Shown: piece after piece, positions 24,871 to 34,737 of the stretch
Layout: every line of letters begins with the position of its first letter
How positions within the stretch are numbered: position 1 is the stretch's first letter
Assembly: GCA_013697785.1 (NCBI GenBank)
Contig: JACCWE010000151.1
Location: 1-54,788 of the forward strand
Length of the DNA: 54,788 bases
From: Gemmatimonadaceae bacterium
GTDB lineage: Bacteria > Gemmatimonadota > Gemmatimonadetes > Gemmatimonadales > Gemmatimonadaceae
Direction of reading: 5' to 3'
Translations under genes and position numbers: made by a program
The notes under the pieces: generated by a model
Databases searched by the model: none
What the model was told of the DNA's origin: nothing
What the model saw: only the letters and a program-made list of their open reading frames with translations

Positions 24871-26949
24871 ATGCCCAACACCGCCCGCGCCGGACTTCTG
24901 CTGCTCGCCTCGCTGCTGGCTCGCGCCGCGCCGCTCGCCGCACAGGACAAGCAGCAGCAGCCCCTCACCATCGAGAGCTTCGAATCGGTGAAGGCGGTGT
25001 CGGATCCGCAGATAGCGCCGGGCGGGCAGTCGGTGCTCTTCTCGGTCCGGACGACGAATTTGGCGGCGAACAGCCGATCGTCGATGACGTACAAGGTCGC
25101 TGCAACCGGCGGCTCACCCGCCCCATTCCCGGATGCTTCGACGAGCGTCGGCGAGGCGCGCTGGTCGCCGGACGGAAAGCGCATCGCGTATATAGCGGGC
25201 GATCAGCTCTGGGTCGCGGATCAGACGGGCGGAGCTCGCAAGCAGCTGACCAATCTTTCGGGCAGCGCGACCGGCCCCGTGTGGTCGCCGAGTGGTGATC
25301 GCATCGCCTTCACGTCGCGAGTCTTTCCGGCGTGCTCCGATGACGAGTGCAACCTCTCGCGGATGAAGTCGGCAGCGTCGAATCCGGTAAAGGCGCACGT
25401 CGCCGCCGCGCTGATGTACCGCCACTGGAATGCGTGGGACGACGGCACCCGTGCACATCTCTTCGTCGTCGGCGCCGATGGCAATGGCCTCGTCGATCTC
25501 ACGCCGGGAGCAGTCTATGATGTGCCTCCCGGACCGTTCGGCGGGAGCGAAGGCTACGCGTGGGCGCCAGACGGAAAGGAGCTCGCGTACACCGCGAAGA
25601 ACTCCGGACGCGAGGACGCGTGGAGCACGGACAACAATCTCTACACGGTCCCCTCGAGCGGCGGTGCGTCGAACGTCATCACCGGCGCGAACAAGGGTGC
25701 CGATGAGAATCCCATCTACTCGCCCGACGGGAAGCTCATTCTCTACCACTCGCAGGCGCGCGCGGGCTTCGAGTCCGATCGCTGGCGCCTCATGTCGTAC
25801 GATCGCTCGAGCCACCAGTCGCGCGAGCTCCTCCCGAAGTGGGATCGGAACGCCGACAGCTACGCGTTCATGGGCGACGGACACAGTCTGCTCATCCAGA
25901 CAGTCGACGCGTCGCGCGAGAAATTCTATCGCTCCACCTTCTCCAACGGCGTCGCGAGCGCGCCGCAGCTCTTCCTCTCCGAGCGCAACAATTCCTCCGC
26001 GTCGCTCGATCACGCGGGGCGCACGATCGCGTGGGTGCAGGACGCATCCGATCGCCCCGCCGAAGTCTTCGCCGCCACACTCGGCGCCGGCGTCTCCGGG
26101 CTCAGGCAGCTCTCGCACGCGAACGACTCGCTCCTCGCGTCGCTCAAGGTGTATCCGGTCGAGGACTACTGGTTCAGGGGTGCCGGCGGGGACAGCGTTC
26201 AGGGGATGATCCTCCGTCCGCCCCAGTGGACTCCGGGAAAGAAATTTCCCGTGGTCCTCCTCATCCACGGCGGACCGCAGGTGCCGTGGCTCGATCAGTG
26301 GCATGGCCGCTGGAGCTATCAGATGTTCGCGTCGCAGGGCTACGGCATCGTGATCATCAATCCGCGCGGATCACCGGGCTACGGACAGAAGTTCGTCGAC
26401 GCGATTTCGAAGGACTGGGGCGGCGCCGTCTACTCCGACCTGATGCTCGGCCTCGATGCCGCGCTCGTGAAGGCGCCGTGGCTCGACGGGACGCGCATGA
26501 GCGCCGCCGGCGGATCGTATGGCGGATACATGGTCGACTGGATCGCGGGACACAGCGATCGCTTCAAGGCGTTGATCAGCCACGCGGGACCGTACAATCT
26601 CGAGAACATGTACGGCGCGACCGAGGAGCTCTGGTTCCCGACGTGGGAATACGGCGGCGCCTATTGGGACTCGACGGCGATGCAGCAGAACTACCGGAAG
26701 TGGTCGCCGCACCTCTACGCCAGGAACTTCAAGACGCCGACGCTCGTGACGGCAGGGGAGCTCGACTACCGAGTGCCGTATACCGAGGATCTCTCCTTCT
26801 TCAGCGCCCTTCAGCGGCAGAACGTGCCGTCGCGCCTCGTGGTCTTTCCCGACGAGGGGCACTGGGTACAGAAGCCGCAGAATCAGAAGCTCTGGTGGAG
26901 TGAGGTCGAGGGGTGGCTGGGCAAGTATCTGCAGCCTGCGGCCATGTAA
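24871..26949 (+). CDS. S9-family prolyl oligopeptidase-like peptidase
   Basis: A 692-residue exported serine peptidase. A signal peptide (LLLLASLLARAAPLAAQ) precedes a beta-propeller with TolB-like repeats (ARWSPDGKRIAYIA; PVWSPSGDRIAFTS) and a C-terminal alpha/beta hydrolase domain. The nucleophile is in GGSYGGYMVDW, the Asp in AGELDYRVPYTEDL and the His in PDEGHWVQ. Relatives are acylaminoacyl-peptidase and dipeptidyl-peptidase-like enzymes that degrade peptides in the periplasm. The ATG at 24871 has a GAGAGGA ribosome site. Confidence 0.92.
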   Translation: MPNTARAGLLLLASLLARAAPLAAQDKQQQPLTIESFESVKAVSDPQIAPGGQSVLFSVRTTNLAANSRSSMTYKVAATGGSPAPFPDASTSVGEARWSPDGKRIAYIAGDQLWVADQTGGARKQLTNLSGSATGPVWSPSGDRIAFTSRVFPACSDDECNLSRMKSAASNPVKAHVAAALMYRHWNAWDDGTRAHLFVVGADGNGLVDLTPGAVYDVPPGPFGGSEGYAWAPDGKELAYTAKNSGREDAWSTDNNLYTVPSSGGASNVITGANKGADENPIYSPDGKLILYHSQARAGFESDRWRLMSYDRSSHQSRELLPKWDRNADSYAFMGDGHSLLIQTVDASREKFYRSTFSNGVASAPQLFLSERNNSSASLDHAGRTIAWVQDASDRPAEVFAATLGAGVSGLRQLSHANDSLLASLKVYPVEDYWFRGAGGDSVQGMILRPPQWTPGKKFPVVLLIHGGPQVPWLDQWHGRWSYQMFASQGYGIVIINPRGSPGYGQKFVDAISKDWGGAVYSDLMLGLDAALVKAPWLDGTRMSAAGGSYGGYMVDWIAGHSDRFKALISHAGPYNLENMYGATEELWFPTWEYGGAYWDSTAMQQNYRKWSPHLYARNFKTPTLVTAGELDYRVPYTEDLSFFSALQRQNVPSRLVVFPDEGHWVQKPQNQKLWWSEVEGWLGKYLQPAAM

Positions 26950-27063
26950 CCCTCTCGCAATGACGCGCTCTTGCGGTTCGACTTCCCGCTCCTATTAATC
27001 AGCACCCCACGCCGAACGCGAATGCGCCCGGCAGTATTTGCTGAAAGGACCAGGAGGCTGGAC

Positions 27064-27642
27064 GTGAAGCGAATCGCCTTGATCGCCATTGTAGTCGTAC
27101 TGTGCGCTTGCGGCTCGAGCGGAGGAACACGCGCGACGACCGAATCGCCGGACATGCGGCAGTCGAACGGATTCACCAGGCTCGAGACGCCGAACGGTGG
27201 CTCGCTGATCATCGATTGGCAGCACGAGCACACCTATGAGGAGACGCAGCTGCTCGTCGGCGTCGACAAGGCGTGGGCAGCATTCCCGACGGTTTTCGGC
27301 GAGCTCGGAATTCAGCCGGGGATCGTCGATCAGAAGCAGCACGTCTTCGGCAACGCCGGCTTCAAGGTTCGAGGTTCGATCGGACGGCAGCGGCTCTCCA
27401 GATACGTCGACTGTGGAACTACGGCGGGGATGTCGAACGCGGACACGTACGACGTAATCGTACGGATCGTATCGCAGGTCGTGCCGGCGGATGCCGGTCT
27501 CGCATCGCTTCGCACGCAGGTCGAGGCCAGCGCGCATGCGTCGGCTATTTCAGGCTCGAACGTCCGCTGCGTCAGTACCGGTCAGCTGGAAGAGCGCGTC
27601 GCGCACATGATGTCCGAGCTCGCGGCCAAGCCAACCAACTAA
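27064..27642 (+). CDS. Putative exported lipoprotein, AFPTVFGELGI family (copy 1)
   Basis: A 192-residue protein with a lipobox (VVVLCAC; Cys near residue 15). The folded part has KAWAAFPTVFGELGIQPGIVDQKQHVFGN, RLSRYVDCGTTAGMSNADTYDV and a C-terminal QLEERVAHMMSELA helix. The same blocks recur in the next gene, so this is a tandem pair. The start is GTG at 27064 with AGGAGG 6 bp upstream. I do not recognise the family; the AFPTVFGELG block looks diagnostic. Confidence 0.7.
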   Translation: MKRIALIAIVVVLCACGSSGGTRATTESPDMRQSNGFTRLETPNGGSLIIDWQHEHTYEETQLLVGVDKAWAAFPTVFGELGIQPGIVDQKQHVFGNAGFKVRGSIGRQRLSRYVDCGTTAGMSNADTYDVIVRIVSQVVPADAGLASLRTQVEASAHASAISGSNVRCVSTGQLEERVAHMMSELAAKPTN

Positions 27643-27644
27643 CA

Positions 27645-28241
27645 ATGCGGACAGCTGTAGTCTGGCGCAGCGCGCGATGCCTCCCCGGCATCGCGCTGCT
27701 GCTCTGCAGCGCCGTCATCTCCGCGTCGGCGCAGGGAGGCGGCGTCGCTCCGACGGTCGCGCACGAGGAGGAGGTGACCCACATCGCCTTCGAGGGCTCA
27801 ACGATGGACATCGCGTGGACGCGTGACCGCGGTGTGTCCGAGCACAAGCTCCTTATCCCGGCGGATCAGGCGTATGCGGCTTTTCCCACGGTGTTCGGCG
27901 AGCTTGGCATCGATCCGAACATCATCTTCACGAAGGAGATGCTCTTCGGAAATGCCGGTGCGACGTACCGGCATACGATCGCAAAGGAGCGGCTCTCGCA
28001 CTTTTTCGACTGCGGGCAAATGCTCGGCGTTTCCACCGCGGATACCTACGAGATGTGGATCCGCATCATAGCGCAGGTCGTACCGGCCGACGGCGGGCTC
28101 TCGAAGGTACGAGTGGAGGTGCAGGCGAACGCCAAGGCGAGCGACAGGCCGGGTGGCAGCGTGCGATGCCAGAGCAACGGACGACTCGAGCAGCGCATGG
28201 CGAAGTTGCTACAGGAGGCGGCGGCCGGAAAAACGAAGTAG
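27645..28241 (+). CDS. Putative exported protein, AFPTVFGELGI family (copy 2)
   Basis: A 198-residue exported protein. Its signal peptide (GIALLLCSAVISASAQ) lacks a lipobox, unlike copy 1. It shares AYAAFPTVFGELGIDPNII, RLSHFFDCGQMLGVSTADTYEM, QVVPADGGLSKVRVEVQA and a final RLEQRMAKLLQ helix with copy 1. The genes lie 2 bp apart and must be cotranscribed. One is probably lipid-anchored and one soluble, so they may act as a pair. The role is unknown. Confidence 0.7.
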   Translation: MRTAVVWRSARCLPGIALLLCSAVISASAQGGGVAPTVAHEEEVTHIAFEGSTMDIAWTRDRGVSEHKLLIPADQAYAAFPTVFGELGIDPNIIFTKEMLFGNAGATYRHTIAKERLSHFFDCGQMLGVSTADTYEMWIRIIAQVVPADGGLSKVRVEVQANAKASDRPGGSVRCQSNGRLEQRMAKLLQEAAAGKTK

Positions 28242-28264
28242 CGGGCGGCCGCGCTGGCGCTCAG

Positions 28265-28813
28265 CTAGTCCGCACGAAAGCGCAGGAGCATTTCGCCGAT
28301 CTGGATCATGTCGCCGTCGTCGAGAAGGCGGGTGCGAGCGGACGAGTCGAGCTCCTGTCCGTTCACGAGCGTTGGATTGCTCGCAGAAAGATTGGTGATT
28401 CTCCAGCGGCCCTGCTCATATTGCATGCGCGCGTGGGTTCTGCTCACCGTCTCCGCCGGCAGCTTGATGTGACGATGACGCGGGCCCTCCGCTGCACCGA
28501 TGGTGATGTCGGCCGGTTCTCCCTTCAGCCGCATGAAGCGGATCGCCTCGCCCACGTTGCTGCCGACTTCGACCTCGAGATGACCAGGCAGAATCTGCAC
28601 CGCCTCCTTCGCGCTCGATGACGTGCCGTTCCGGTCGCGCCTGTCGCGGCCACCGGTCACCATCATCGGAGGGAGCGCGCCATGGCGATGACGGCGCGAC
28701 GCACGTTTGCGCGCGAAAAACACCCCGCTCGCGGCGACGGAGATGGTCGCGATGAGGAGTACAATGCTCACGGCGATCACCATGAGCGGATTATCGAGCA
28801 GCAGTTCCGGCAT
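28265..28813 (-). CDS. Membrane-anchored FHA-domain protein
   Basis: A 182-residue protein: one N-terminal membrane helix (LMVIAVSIVLLIATISVAAS), a basic linker, then a forkhead-associated domain (residues about 95-178) with the phosphothreonine-binding signature SRTHARM and NLSASNPTLVNGQEL. FHA domains bind phosphothreonine, so a Ser/Thr kinase elsewhere may regulate it. It is divergent from the A2M gene and convergent with the lipoprotein pair. Confidence 0.85.
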   Translation of the reverse strand: MPELLLDNPLMVIAVSIVLLIATISVAASGVFFARKRASRRHRHGALPPMMVTGGRDRRDRNGTSSSAKEAVQILPGHLEVEVGSNVGEAIRFMRLKGEPADITIGAAEGPRHRHIKLPAETVSRTHARMQYEQGRWRITNLSASNPTLVNGQELDSSARTRLLDDGDMIQIGEMLLRFRAD

Positions 28814-28968
28814 TCAGCCTGGCGATCAATGAAGTAGCGCACCGACACCTTCTGTTCCCCCTGTGCTTGCACATGATACACTTGCGCATCGATTCGGTAA
28901 GAAGATTTAACATTTCTTCGCGCCGAGTGCATAGGTTCGTTCCAGGGCACCCCCTCTAACTGCAACCC

Positions 28969-31900
28969 ATGCGCCTACTTAAAGCTGTTTTCGTAGTGGC
29001 TGGAGCGACCGCGTATCTCGCTGCGCCGCCCACCCCTTTGCGCGTTCTGCGAGCCACTCCCGCGGACACTGCCGGGCGCACCGCGAGCATCGAGATCACC
29101 TTCGATCGCCCCGTTGCCGGGTCGCTCGATCGATCCGTCGATCCTCGATCGATCGTCTCGGTGGCGCCAACCGTGCCCGGCCGCGTGGAATGGCGCGATC
29201 CGGTGACGATCGTGCTGACGCCCGCCGGCCTGTTGAGCCCTGCAACGCGCTATGTGGTTACGGTGGGCAAAGGCTTTCAGGCGATGGACGGCAGTCGGCT
29301 CGCCGCTCCGTACACCTTCTCCTTCCGTGTCCGCGCGCCGATGCTGGTCGCCGGCTCGCCTGCTGCGAAGAAGACGATCCCGCACTATCTCACTCCGACG
29401 TCGGGCTTTGCGCTCGTGTACGACGGCCCGGTGGATCTCGCGCAGCTCGCGTCGCGCGCCTACCTCGCGATGGATGCGTCCTGCGCGGGTGGCGCGCGCG
29501 CAATCAAGCTCGAGGCACGAGCGCAACGGCGGCTCGACAAAAACGATCCGTGGGACTATCACGACTACCGAAGCACGGCCGACTCGCTGCGCCGCGTCGT
29601 CTCCCTCGTCCCCGCGTTGCCGATGCCTCTCGCGTGCGGCGGCGCGATCGTCGCGCCCACCGAGCTCGCGCTGGATCGCCCGGCACTGTCGCGCTGGCGC
29701 TTCGAGACGCACGGCGCATTCAAGGTCGTCAAGGCCACCTGCGAGAGCGGGACCTTCTGTCCGACGGGTCCGATCGTCGTGCGCTTCGCAACGCCGGTGC
29801 GCGGCGCCGAAGTTCAACGCCACGTCAAGCTCGCGCCGGCAGTCGCCTTCGCCGTCGCGGACACGGCCGAGGAGTCCGACCGCTTCGTGCTCGACGCCCG
29901 GCTCAAGCCGCACGTCGCCTACGCCGTGATCGCCGACACGCTGATGCGCGACATCTTCGGACAGCCACTCACGGGAAATCCCGCGACGGGCTATCGCACC
30001 ACCGGCTACGAGCCGTCGATCGACTACGCCTACGGTCGGATCACCGTCGAGCGCGGCGGCTTCGGCACGCTCGCGATCGCACACGTCAATGTCGACACGC
30101 TCGTGGTCATCGCCGCACCAATTCCCGACTCTCTCGAGGGCGCCTTCATCCGCCGCTCCGAATGGAACCTCGGCGATCTCTGGACCAAGGTGCGCGCCGG
30201 CGCGCGCGAAACGCGTATCCCGATCGCGCTCGCGGCCGACAAGCCCGGCGTCACCGGCATCAAGATGCCCATGTCGCCCTCCGGCAAGCCGACGCTGTGG
30301 GCGGTGCAGGTCGAACGCTCGCTCCCCGACACCACGACGCAGCGCAACCCGACGATCGCCGTCGTCCAGGTCACGGACCTCGGCGTACATGCGAAGATCG
30401 GCGCGGAGAGCGGCGTCGTGTGGGTGACGGGAGCGAGCGACGGCAAGCCGCGCGCGGGCGCGACGGTGACGCTTTACGACTACACAGGCCAGGTCGCGGC
30501 GACTGCGACGACGGATGCGCAGGGGCTCGCATCGCTCTCGGGCTTTCACGGCAAGCCCGCGGCGGTGCGTGATACCGCGGCGGCCAATGAATCCGGGGAG
30601 GGCGAGTCGGATGAAGGCGGCACCGGAGGCGGATTTCAGCTGTTCGAGGGATACGTGGCCGCGTCGCTCGGATCCGATCGCGCGCTCGTCGGTGTGAGCG
30701 CGTACGATCCCGATCTCGATCCGTGGCGCTTCAACATCTCGCCGGCGTGGGGCGGCGATCGCGTCCCCGCAGCGGGCGCGCTGTTCACGGAGCGCGGCAT
30801 CTATCGCCCCGGCGATCTGCTCTACGCGAAAGCCATCGTGCGCACCGGACCGCTCGGCGCGCTCGCAGTGCCCGCGAAAGCCGATTCGATGCGCTGGCTC
30901 TTCACCACGCGCGATGGCGGCTCGCTGCTCGACTCCGTCGTCGCACTCTCCTCGTTCGGCACGGCTGACGTCTCGATACGCATTCCCACCAACGCGGCCA
31001 TCGGCAGCTACCCGGTGCAGATCCAGACCAAGCGCGGCGCGCAGTGGCTTCCCATCGGCGATGCGAGCTATCGCGTCGCGGAGTATCGCGCTCCGGAATT
31101 TCTCGTCGACGTGACCGGCAGCGATGCGCCGCGCTTTCCCGGCGACTCGATGCATGCAAACGTGCAGGCGCGCTATCTCTTCGGCGCGCCGATGGGACGC
31201 GCGAAGGTGACGTGGCAGGCGTGGCAGTCGCCGGCGTACGTCACCAACGACATCAAGGGCGCCGAGGGCTACTTCATCGGGGACAACGGCTGGTGGTGGG
31301 AGGACGAGGCGAACACGTCTTCGAGCAACGTGCAGCTCTTCGCGAACGGAACCGACACGCTCGATGCATCGGGTGCGCGAACACTCGCGGTCGAGCTCCC
31401 GGAGCCGAAGAAGGGGCGCGCGGTGCGCGTGTCGCTCGCCGCGAACGTCATGGATGTGAACCGGCAGACGTCCGGCGCGCGAACCTCGGTGCTCGTGCAC
31501 CCCGCGTCGTTCTACATCGGGGCGAAGGCGATCGGTTCGAGCTTCTTCTGGACCGCCGGGAAGCCGCAGCAGATCGGGATAATCGCGGTGAAGCCCGCGG
31601 GCGGCCGCGTGCGAGGCGTGCAGGTGCACGGCGTGGTCGCGCGACGTGAGTGGCACCAGGTGCATCGCGAGCGCGATGGCGTGGCCGAGACGGTCGGCGA
31701 GTGGGTCACGGACACGATTGCGAAATGCGACGTGACCACCGCCGATGATCCGGTGCCATGCTCGGTGACACCGGCCGCGGGCGGCACGTACACGGTGACG
31801 CTGCGCGCAACCGACGATCGGAAGCGCGATGCGACGACGACGTTCTATCGCTGGGCCACGGGCACCGACTGGGTGCCGTGGGATGACGAAAGCCGTCTCA

Positions 31901-34737
31901 AGGTCGATGTGATTGCCGACCGCACGAGCTACGTCGTCGGCGACACGGCCACGGTGCTCTTCGCGTCACCGTTCACGGACGCCGAGGCGTGGATCACCGT
32001 GGAGCGCGAAGGGCTGATCGAGCAGCGGAGAATGACGCTGACGTCGGGGTCGACGACGCTGAAGTTCCCGATCACGGAGGCGTTCGCACCGAACGCATTC
32101 GTCTCGATCTTCATCGCACGCGGCCGAAGCACGCCACCCGGGCATCTCGATGATCCGGGGCGTCCGACGATTCGCGTGGGCTACACCGAGCTGCGCGTGA
32201 CGCCCGAGGTGAAGCGGCTCGCCGTAGAAGTGACGCCGACGCGCGCAGAGCTGAGGCCGGGCGACAGCGCCAGCATTGCCGTGCGCGTGCGCGATGCGAA
32301 GGGGGCGGGGCAGCGGAGCGAAGTCACGCTGTGGGCCGTCGATGAGGGGGTGCTCGCGCTCACCGGTTACAAGACTCCGGATCCGATCGATCAGATCTAC
32401 CGCGCGCGGGGAATAGGAATGCGTCTCGCGAGCAACATGGCGAGCGTCGCGCCGCAGATTCCCGAGGGCGAGAAGGGTTTCGCGCCGGGCGGTGGAGGCG
32501 GCGCCGATCGCTCCGATGTGCTGCGCAGCCAGTTCAAGACCACTGCCTTCTTTCTGGGCTCCGTCGTCACGGATGCGGATGGTCGCGCGATCGCGACGGC
32601 GAAGCTTCCCGACAATCTCACGACGTTCAAGGTGATGGCCGTCGCGGTGACGGCGGGCGATCGCTATGGAAACGGCGAATCGAAGCTGCTCGTCACGCGC
32701 CAACTCGTCGCGCGCGCGGCGCTGCCGCGCTTCGTGCGCCCGGGCGACGCATTCACCGCGGGCGCCGTCGTGAATCAGCGCGCGGGCGGAACTCCGACCG
32801 TGCGCGTCGATGCCTCGGCCGCGGGCGGCGCGGAGCTTCGAGGCGACAAGAGCAAGAGCGCGACACTCGAAGCCGGACGCGGACGCGAGGTGCGCTTCTC
32901 CTTCCGCGCGACGCCCGCCGACACCGCGACCTTCCGCTTCGGCGCAACGAGCGGCAAGGACGCGGACGCGGTGCAGACCAGGGTTCCGGTGCGCGCGGAA
33001 TATCTGCCGCACTATCTCACCGTCGCTGGCGTACTGCGCGATTCGGGGAGCGCCGAGATGACGCTCGCCTCGGGACTCGATGCCGCTCGCTCGCGCGTCA
33101 CCTTCTCGCTCGGCGCCTCGCCCGTCGCGGTGCTGCGCGGGCTCGCCGATGGGCTCCGTGTCTATCCGTACGACTGCACGGAGCAGGTGACGAGCGCGGC
33201 GCTGCCGCTGCTGGCACTGCTCAACGCGAAGAGCGACACCACGCTCGTGCGCGCGCGGATGCAGCGCGATGTTACACGCGCGGTGGCGGTGATCAGTGCG
33301 CGGCAGCGCGCCGACGGCGGGATCGGGCTCTGGCACGCACGCGACTGGACGTCGCCGTGGCTCTCCGAGTACGCGGGAAGCTTCCTCGTCGCGGCGAAGC
33401 ACGCCGGCGTGACGGTGGATGACTCCGTGCTCGCGCGGCTCGCCGAATATCTGCGAAAGGATCTGAACACGGGCGCGACGTCGGCGCAGTTCACGCCCAT
33501 CGCCAGCTGGTACAACGATCGGCACACGCGACTCTCGGATCGCGTTGCATCGGTGGATTATCTGAGCCGCATTGGAAAGCCCGATGTCGCCGCCGAGCAT
33601 CAACTCGTCGCGCTCGCGGCGCAGCTGTGGTGGGAGGATCGGCTGCGGCTGGCCGAGGTGCTCGCGCGGCGCGGTGCGACGAAGGAAGCGACGACGCTGA
33701 TCGCTCCAGCTTGGGCGCTCGTGCATCTCGAGGGAACACGCGCGGTGCTGCCGCCGAGCGCGCGCCACGATTTCTATTTCGCATCGCAGGCGCGGCCGAT
33801 GGCACGGCTGCTGACGGCAACGCTCGCGGTGAATCCGACGCATCCGCTGATCGGTCCGATCGTGCAGGCGCTGCTCGAGCAGTCGCGCACGAGCGCGGGG
33901 CTGTGGAATACGCAGGACCAGGGCTCGACGGCGAGCGCGCTCGCGATGTTCGAGCAGCGGCAGCAGGGCGCGGCGGCGCGAGGGATTCGCGTGCGCGCGG
34001 CGGGGCGCACGATCATCGAGACGACGTTTAAGGGGACGGACTCGAGCGTGTCGCTGGCGGGGCTGGTCACAACGATCCCCGGCGGGGCGCAGAAGCTCAA
34101 GCTCGCGCTCGATGTGCCGAAGGGTGACGGCCTCGCCTACTACTATATCACCGTCACCGAGGTGCCGAAGACGGCGCCGGTAAGGCCGGAGGACACCGGC
34201 ATCCAGGTGGAGCGGTGGTACGAGAGCTACGACAAGCCCACGCCGCTCGTGAGTGTGGCGGAGGGTGAGCTCGTGCGCGTGCGGATGCGCGTGACGATCA
34301 AGTCGGAGCGGCACTTCCTCGTGCTCGACGATCCGCTGCCGGCGGGGCTCGAGGCAGTCGACCTCTCGCTGCGCACGGCGGCCGCGCTGCCCGGCCCCGG
34401 TGCCGCCTTCGGGACGAGCGGCGACGCCGACGATGACAGCGGCGGTGACAGCAGCGACGGCTCGTCGTACCGATGGGGGTACGGCACGTGGGACTCAGGG
34501 TGGTGGTCGCCGTGGGATCACAAGGAGATTCGCGATGATCGCGTGGTGTACGTCGCGACGTATCTGTGGCCCGGTGTGTACACCGCGAGCTATATCGCGC
34601 GCGCGACGACGCCGGGTGTCTTCATGCGGCCGCCGGCGCACGCCGAGGAGATGTACAATCCTGCGGTGAGCGGGCGGAGCGATGGCGGCGTGTTCACGGT
34701 GACGCCTCTGGCATCGAAGGGCGGAGGGTCGCGGTAG
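28969..34737 (+). CDS. Bacterial alpha-2-macroglobulin-like protein
   Basis: A 1922-residue giant periplasmic protease trap. The N-terminal part has a signal segment and Ig-like domains, then macroglobulin domains (ERGIYRPGDLLYAKAIVR near 30800). The bait/A2M region has TLWAVDEGVLALTGY and LPDNLTTFKVMAVAV. The thioester is intact as CTEQ (Cys at residue 1403) in a helical TED domain (KSDTTLVRARMQRDV and following). The C-terminal receptor-like domain carries VYVATYLWPGVYTASYIAR. In E. coli the equivalent (YfhM) works with PBP1C as envelope defence. Here the stop overlaps PBP1C by one base (TAGTG). No lipobox is visible, unlike the E. coli form. Confidence 0.92.
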   Translation: MRLLKAVFVVAGATAYLAAPPTPLRVLRATPADTAGRTASIEITFDRPVAGSLDRSVDPRSIVSVAPTVPGRVEWRDPVTIVLTPAGLLSPATRYVVTVGKGFQAMDGSRLAAPYTFSFRVRAPMLVAGSPAAKKTIPHYLTPTSGFALVYDGPVDLAQLASRAYLAMDASCAGGARAIKLEARAQRRLDKNDPWDYHDYRSTADSLRRVVSLVPALPMPLACGGAIVAPTELALDRPALSRWRFETHGAFKVVKATCESGTFCPTGPIVVRFATPVRGAEVQRHVKLAPAVAFAVADTAEESDRFVLDARLKPHVAYAVIADTLMRDIFGQPLTGNPATGYRTTGYEPSIDYAYGRITVERGGFGTLAIAHVNVDTLVVIAAPIPDSLEGAFIRRSEWNLGDLWTKVRAGARETRIPIALAADKPGVTGIKMPMSPSGKPTLWAVQVERSLPDTTTQRNPTIAVVQVTDLGVHAKIGAESGVVWVTGASDGKPRAGATVTLYDYTGQVAATATTDAQGLASLSGFHGKPAAVRDTAAANESGEGESDEGGTGGGFQLFEGYVAASLGSDRALVGVSAYDPDLDPWRFNISPAWGGDRVPAAGALFTERGIYRPGDLLYAKAIVRTGPLGALAVPAKADSMRWLFTTRDGGSLLDSVVALSSFGTADVSIRIPTNAAIGSYPVQIQTKRGAQWLPIGDASYRVAEYRAPEFLVDVTGSDAPRFPGDSMHANVQARYLFGAPMGRAKVTWQAWQSPAYVTNDIKGAEGYFIGDNGWWWEDEANTSSSNVQLFANGTDTLDASGARTLAVELPEPKKGRAVRVSLAANVMDVNRQTSGARTSVLVHPASFYIGAKAIGSSFFWTAGKPQQIGIIAVKPAGGRVRGVQVHGVVARREWHQVHRERDGVAETVGEWVTDTIAKCDVTTADDPVPCSVTPAAGGTYTVTLRATDDRKRDATTTFYRWATGTDWVPWDDESRLKVDVIADRTSYVVGDTATVLFASPFTDAEAWITVEREGLIEQRRMTLTSGSTTLKFPITEAFAPNAFVSIFIARGRSTPPGHLDDPGRPTIRVGYTELRVTPEVKRLAVEVTPTRAELRPGDSASIAVRVRDAKGAGQRSEVTLWAVDEGVLALTGYKTPDPIDQIYRARGIGMRLASNMASVAPQIPEGEKGFAPGGGGGADRSDVLRSQFKTTAFFLGSVVTDADGRAIATAKLPDNLTTFKVMAVAVTAGDRYGNGESKLLVTRQLVARAALPRFVRPGDAFTAGAVVNQRAGGTPTVRVDASAAGGAELRGDKSKSATLEAGRGREVRFSFRATPADTATFRFGATSGKDADAVQTRVPVRAEYLPHYLTVAGVLRDSGSAEMTLASGLDAARSRVTFSLGASPVAVLRGLADGLRVYPYDCTEQVTSAALPLLALLNAKSDTTLVRARMQRDVTRAVAVISARQRADGGIGLWHARDWTSPWLSEYAGSFLVAAKHAGVTVDDSVLARLAEYLRKDLNTGATSAQFTPIASWYNDRHTRLSDRVASVDYLSRIGKPDVAAEHQLVALAAQLWWEDRLRLAEVLARRGATKEATTLIAPAWALVHLEGTRAVLPPSARHDFYFASQARPMARLLTATLAVNPTHPLIGPIVQALLEQSRTSAGLWNTQDQGSTASALAMFEQRQQGAAARGIRVRAAGRTIIETTFKGTDSSVSLAGLVTTIPGGAQKLKLALDVPKGDGLAYYYITVTEVPKTAPVRPEDTGIQVERWYESYDKPTPLVSVAEGELVRVRMRVTIKSERHFLVLDDPLPAGLEAVDLSLRTAAALPGPGAAFGTSGDADDDSGGDSSDGSSYRWGYGTWDSGWWSPWDHKEIRDDRVVYVATYLWPGVYTASYIARATTPGVFMRPPAHAEEMYNPAVSGRSDGGVFTVTPLASKGGGSR

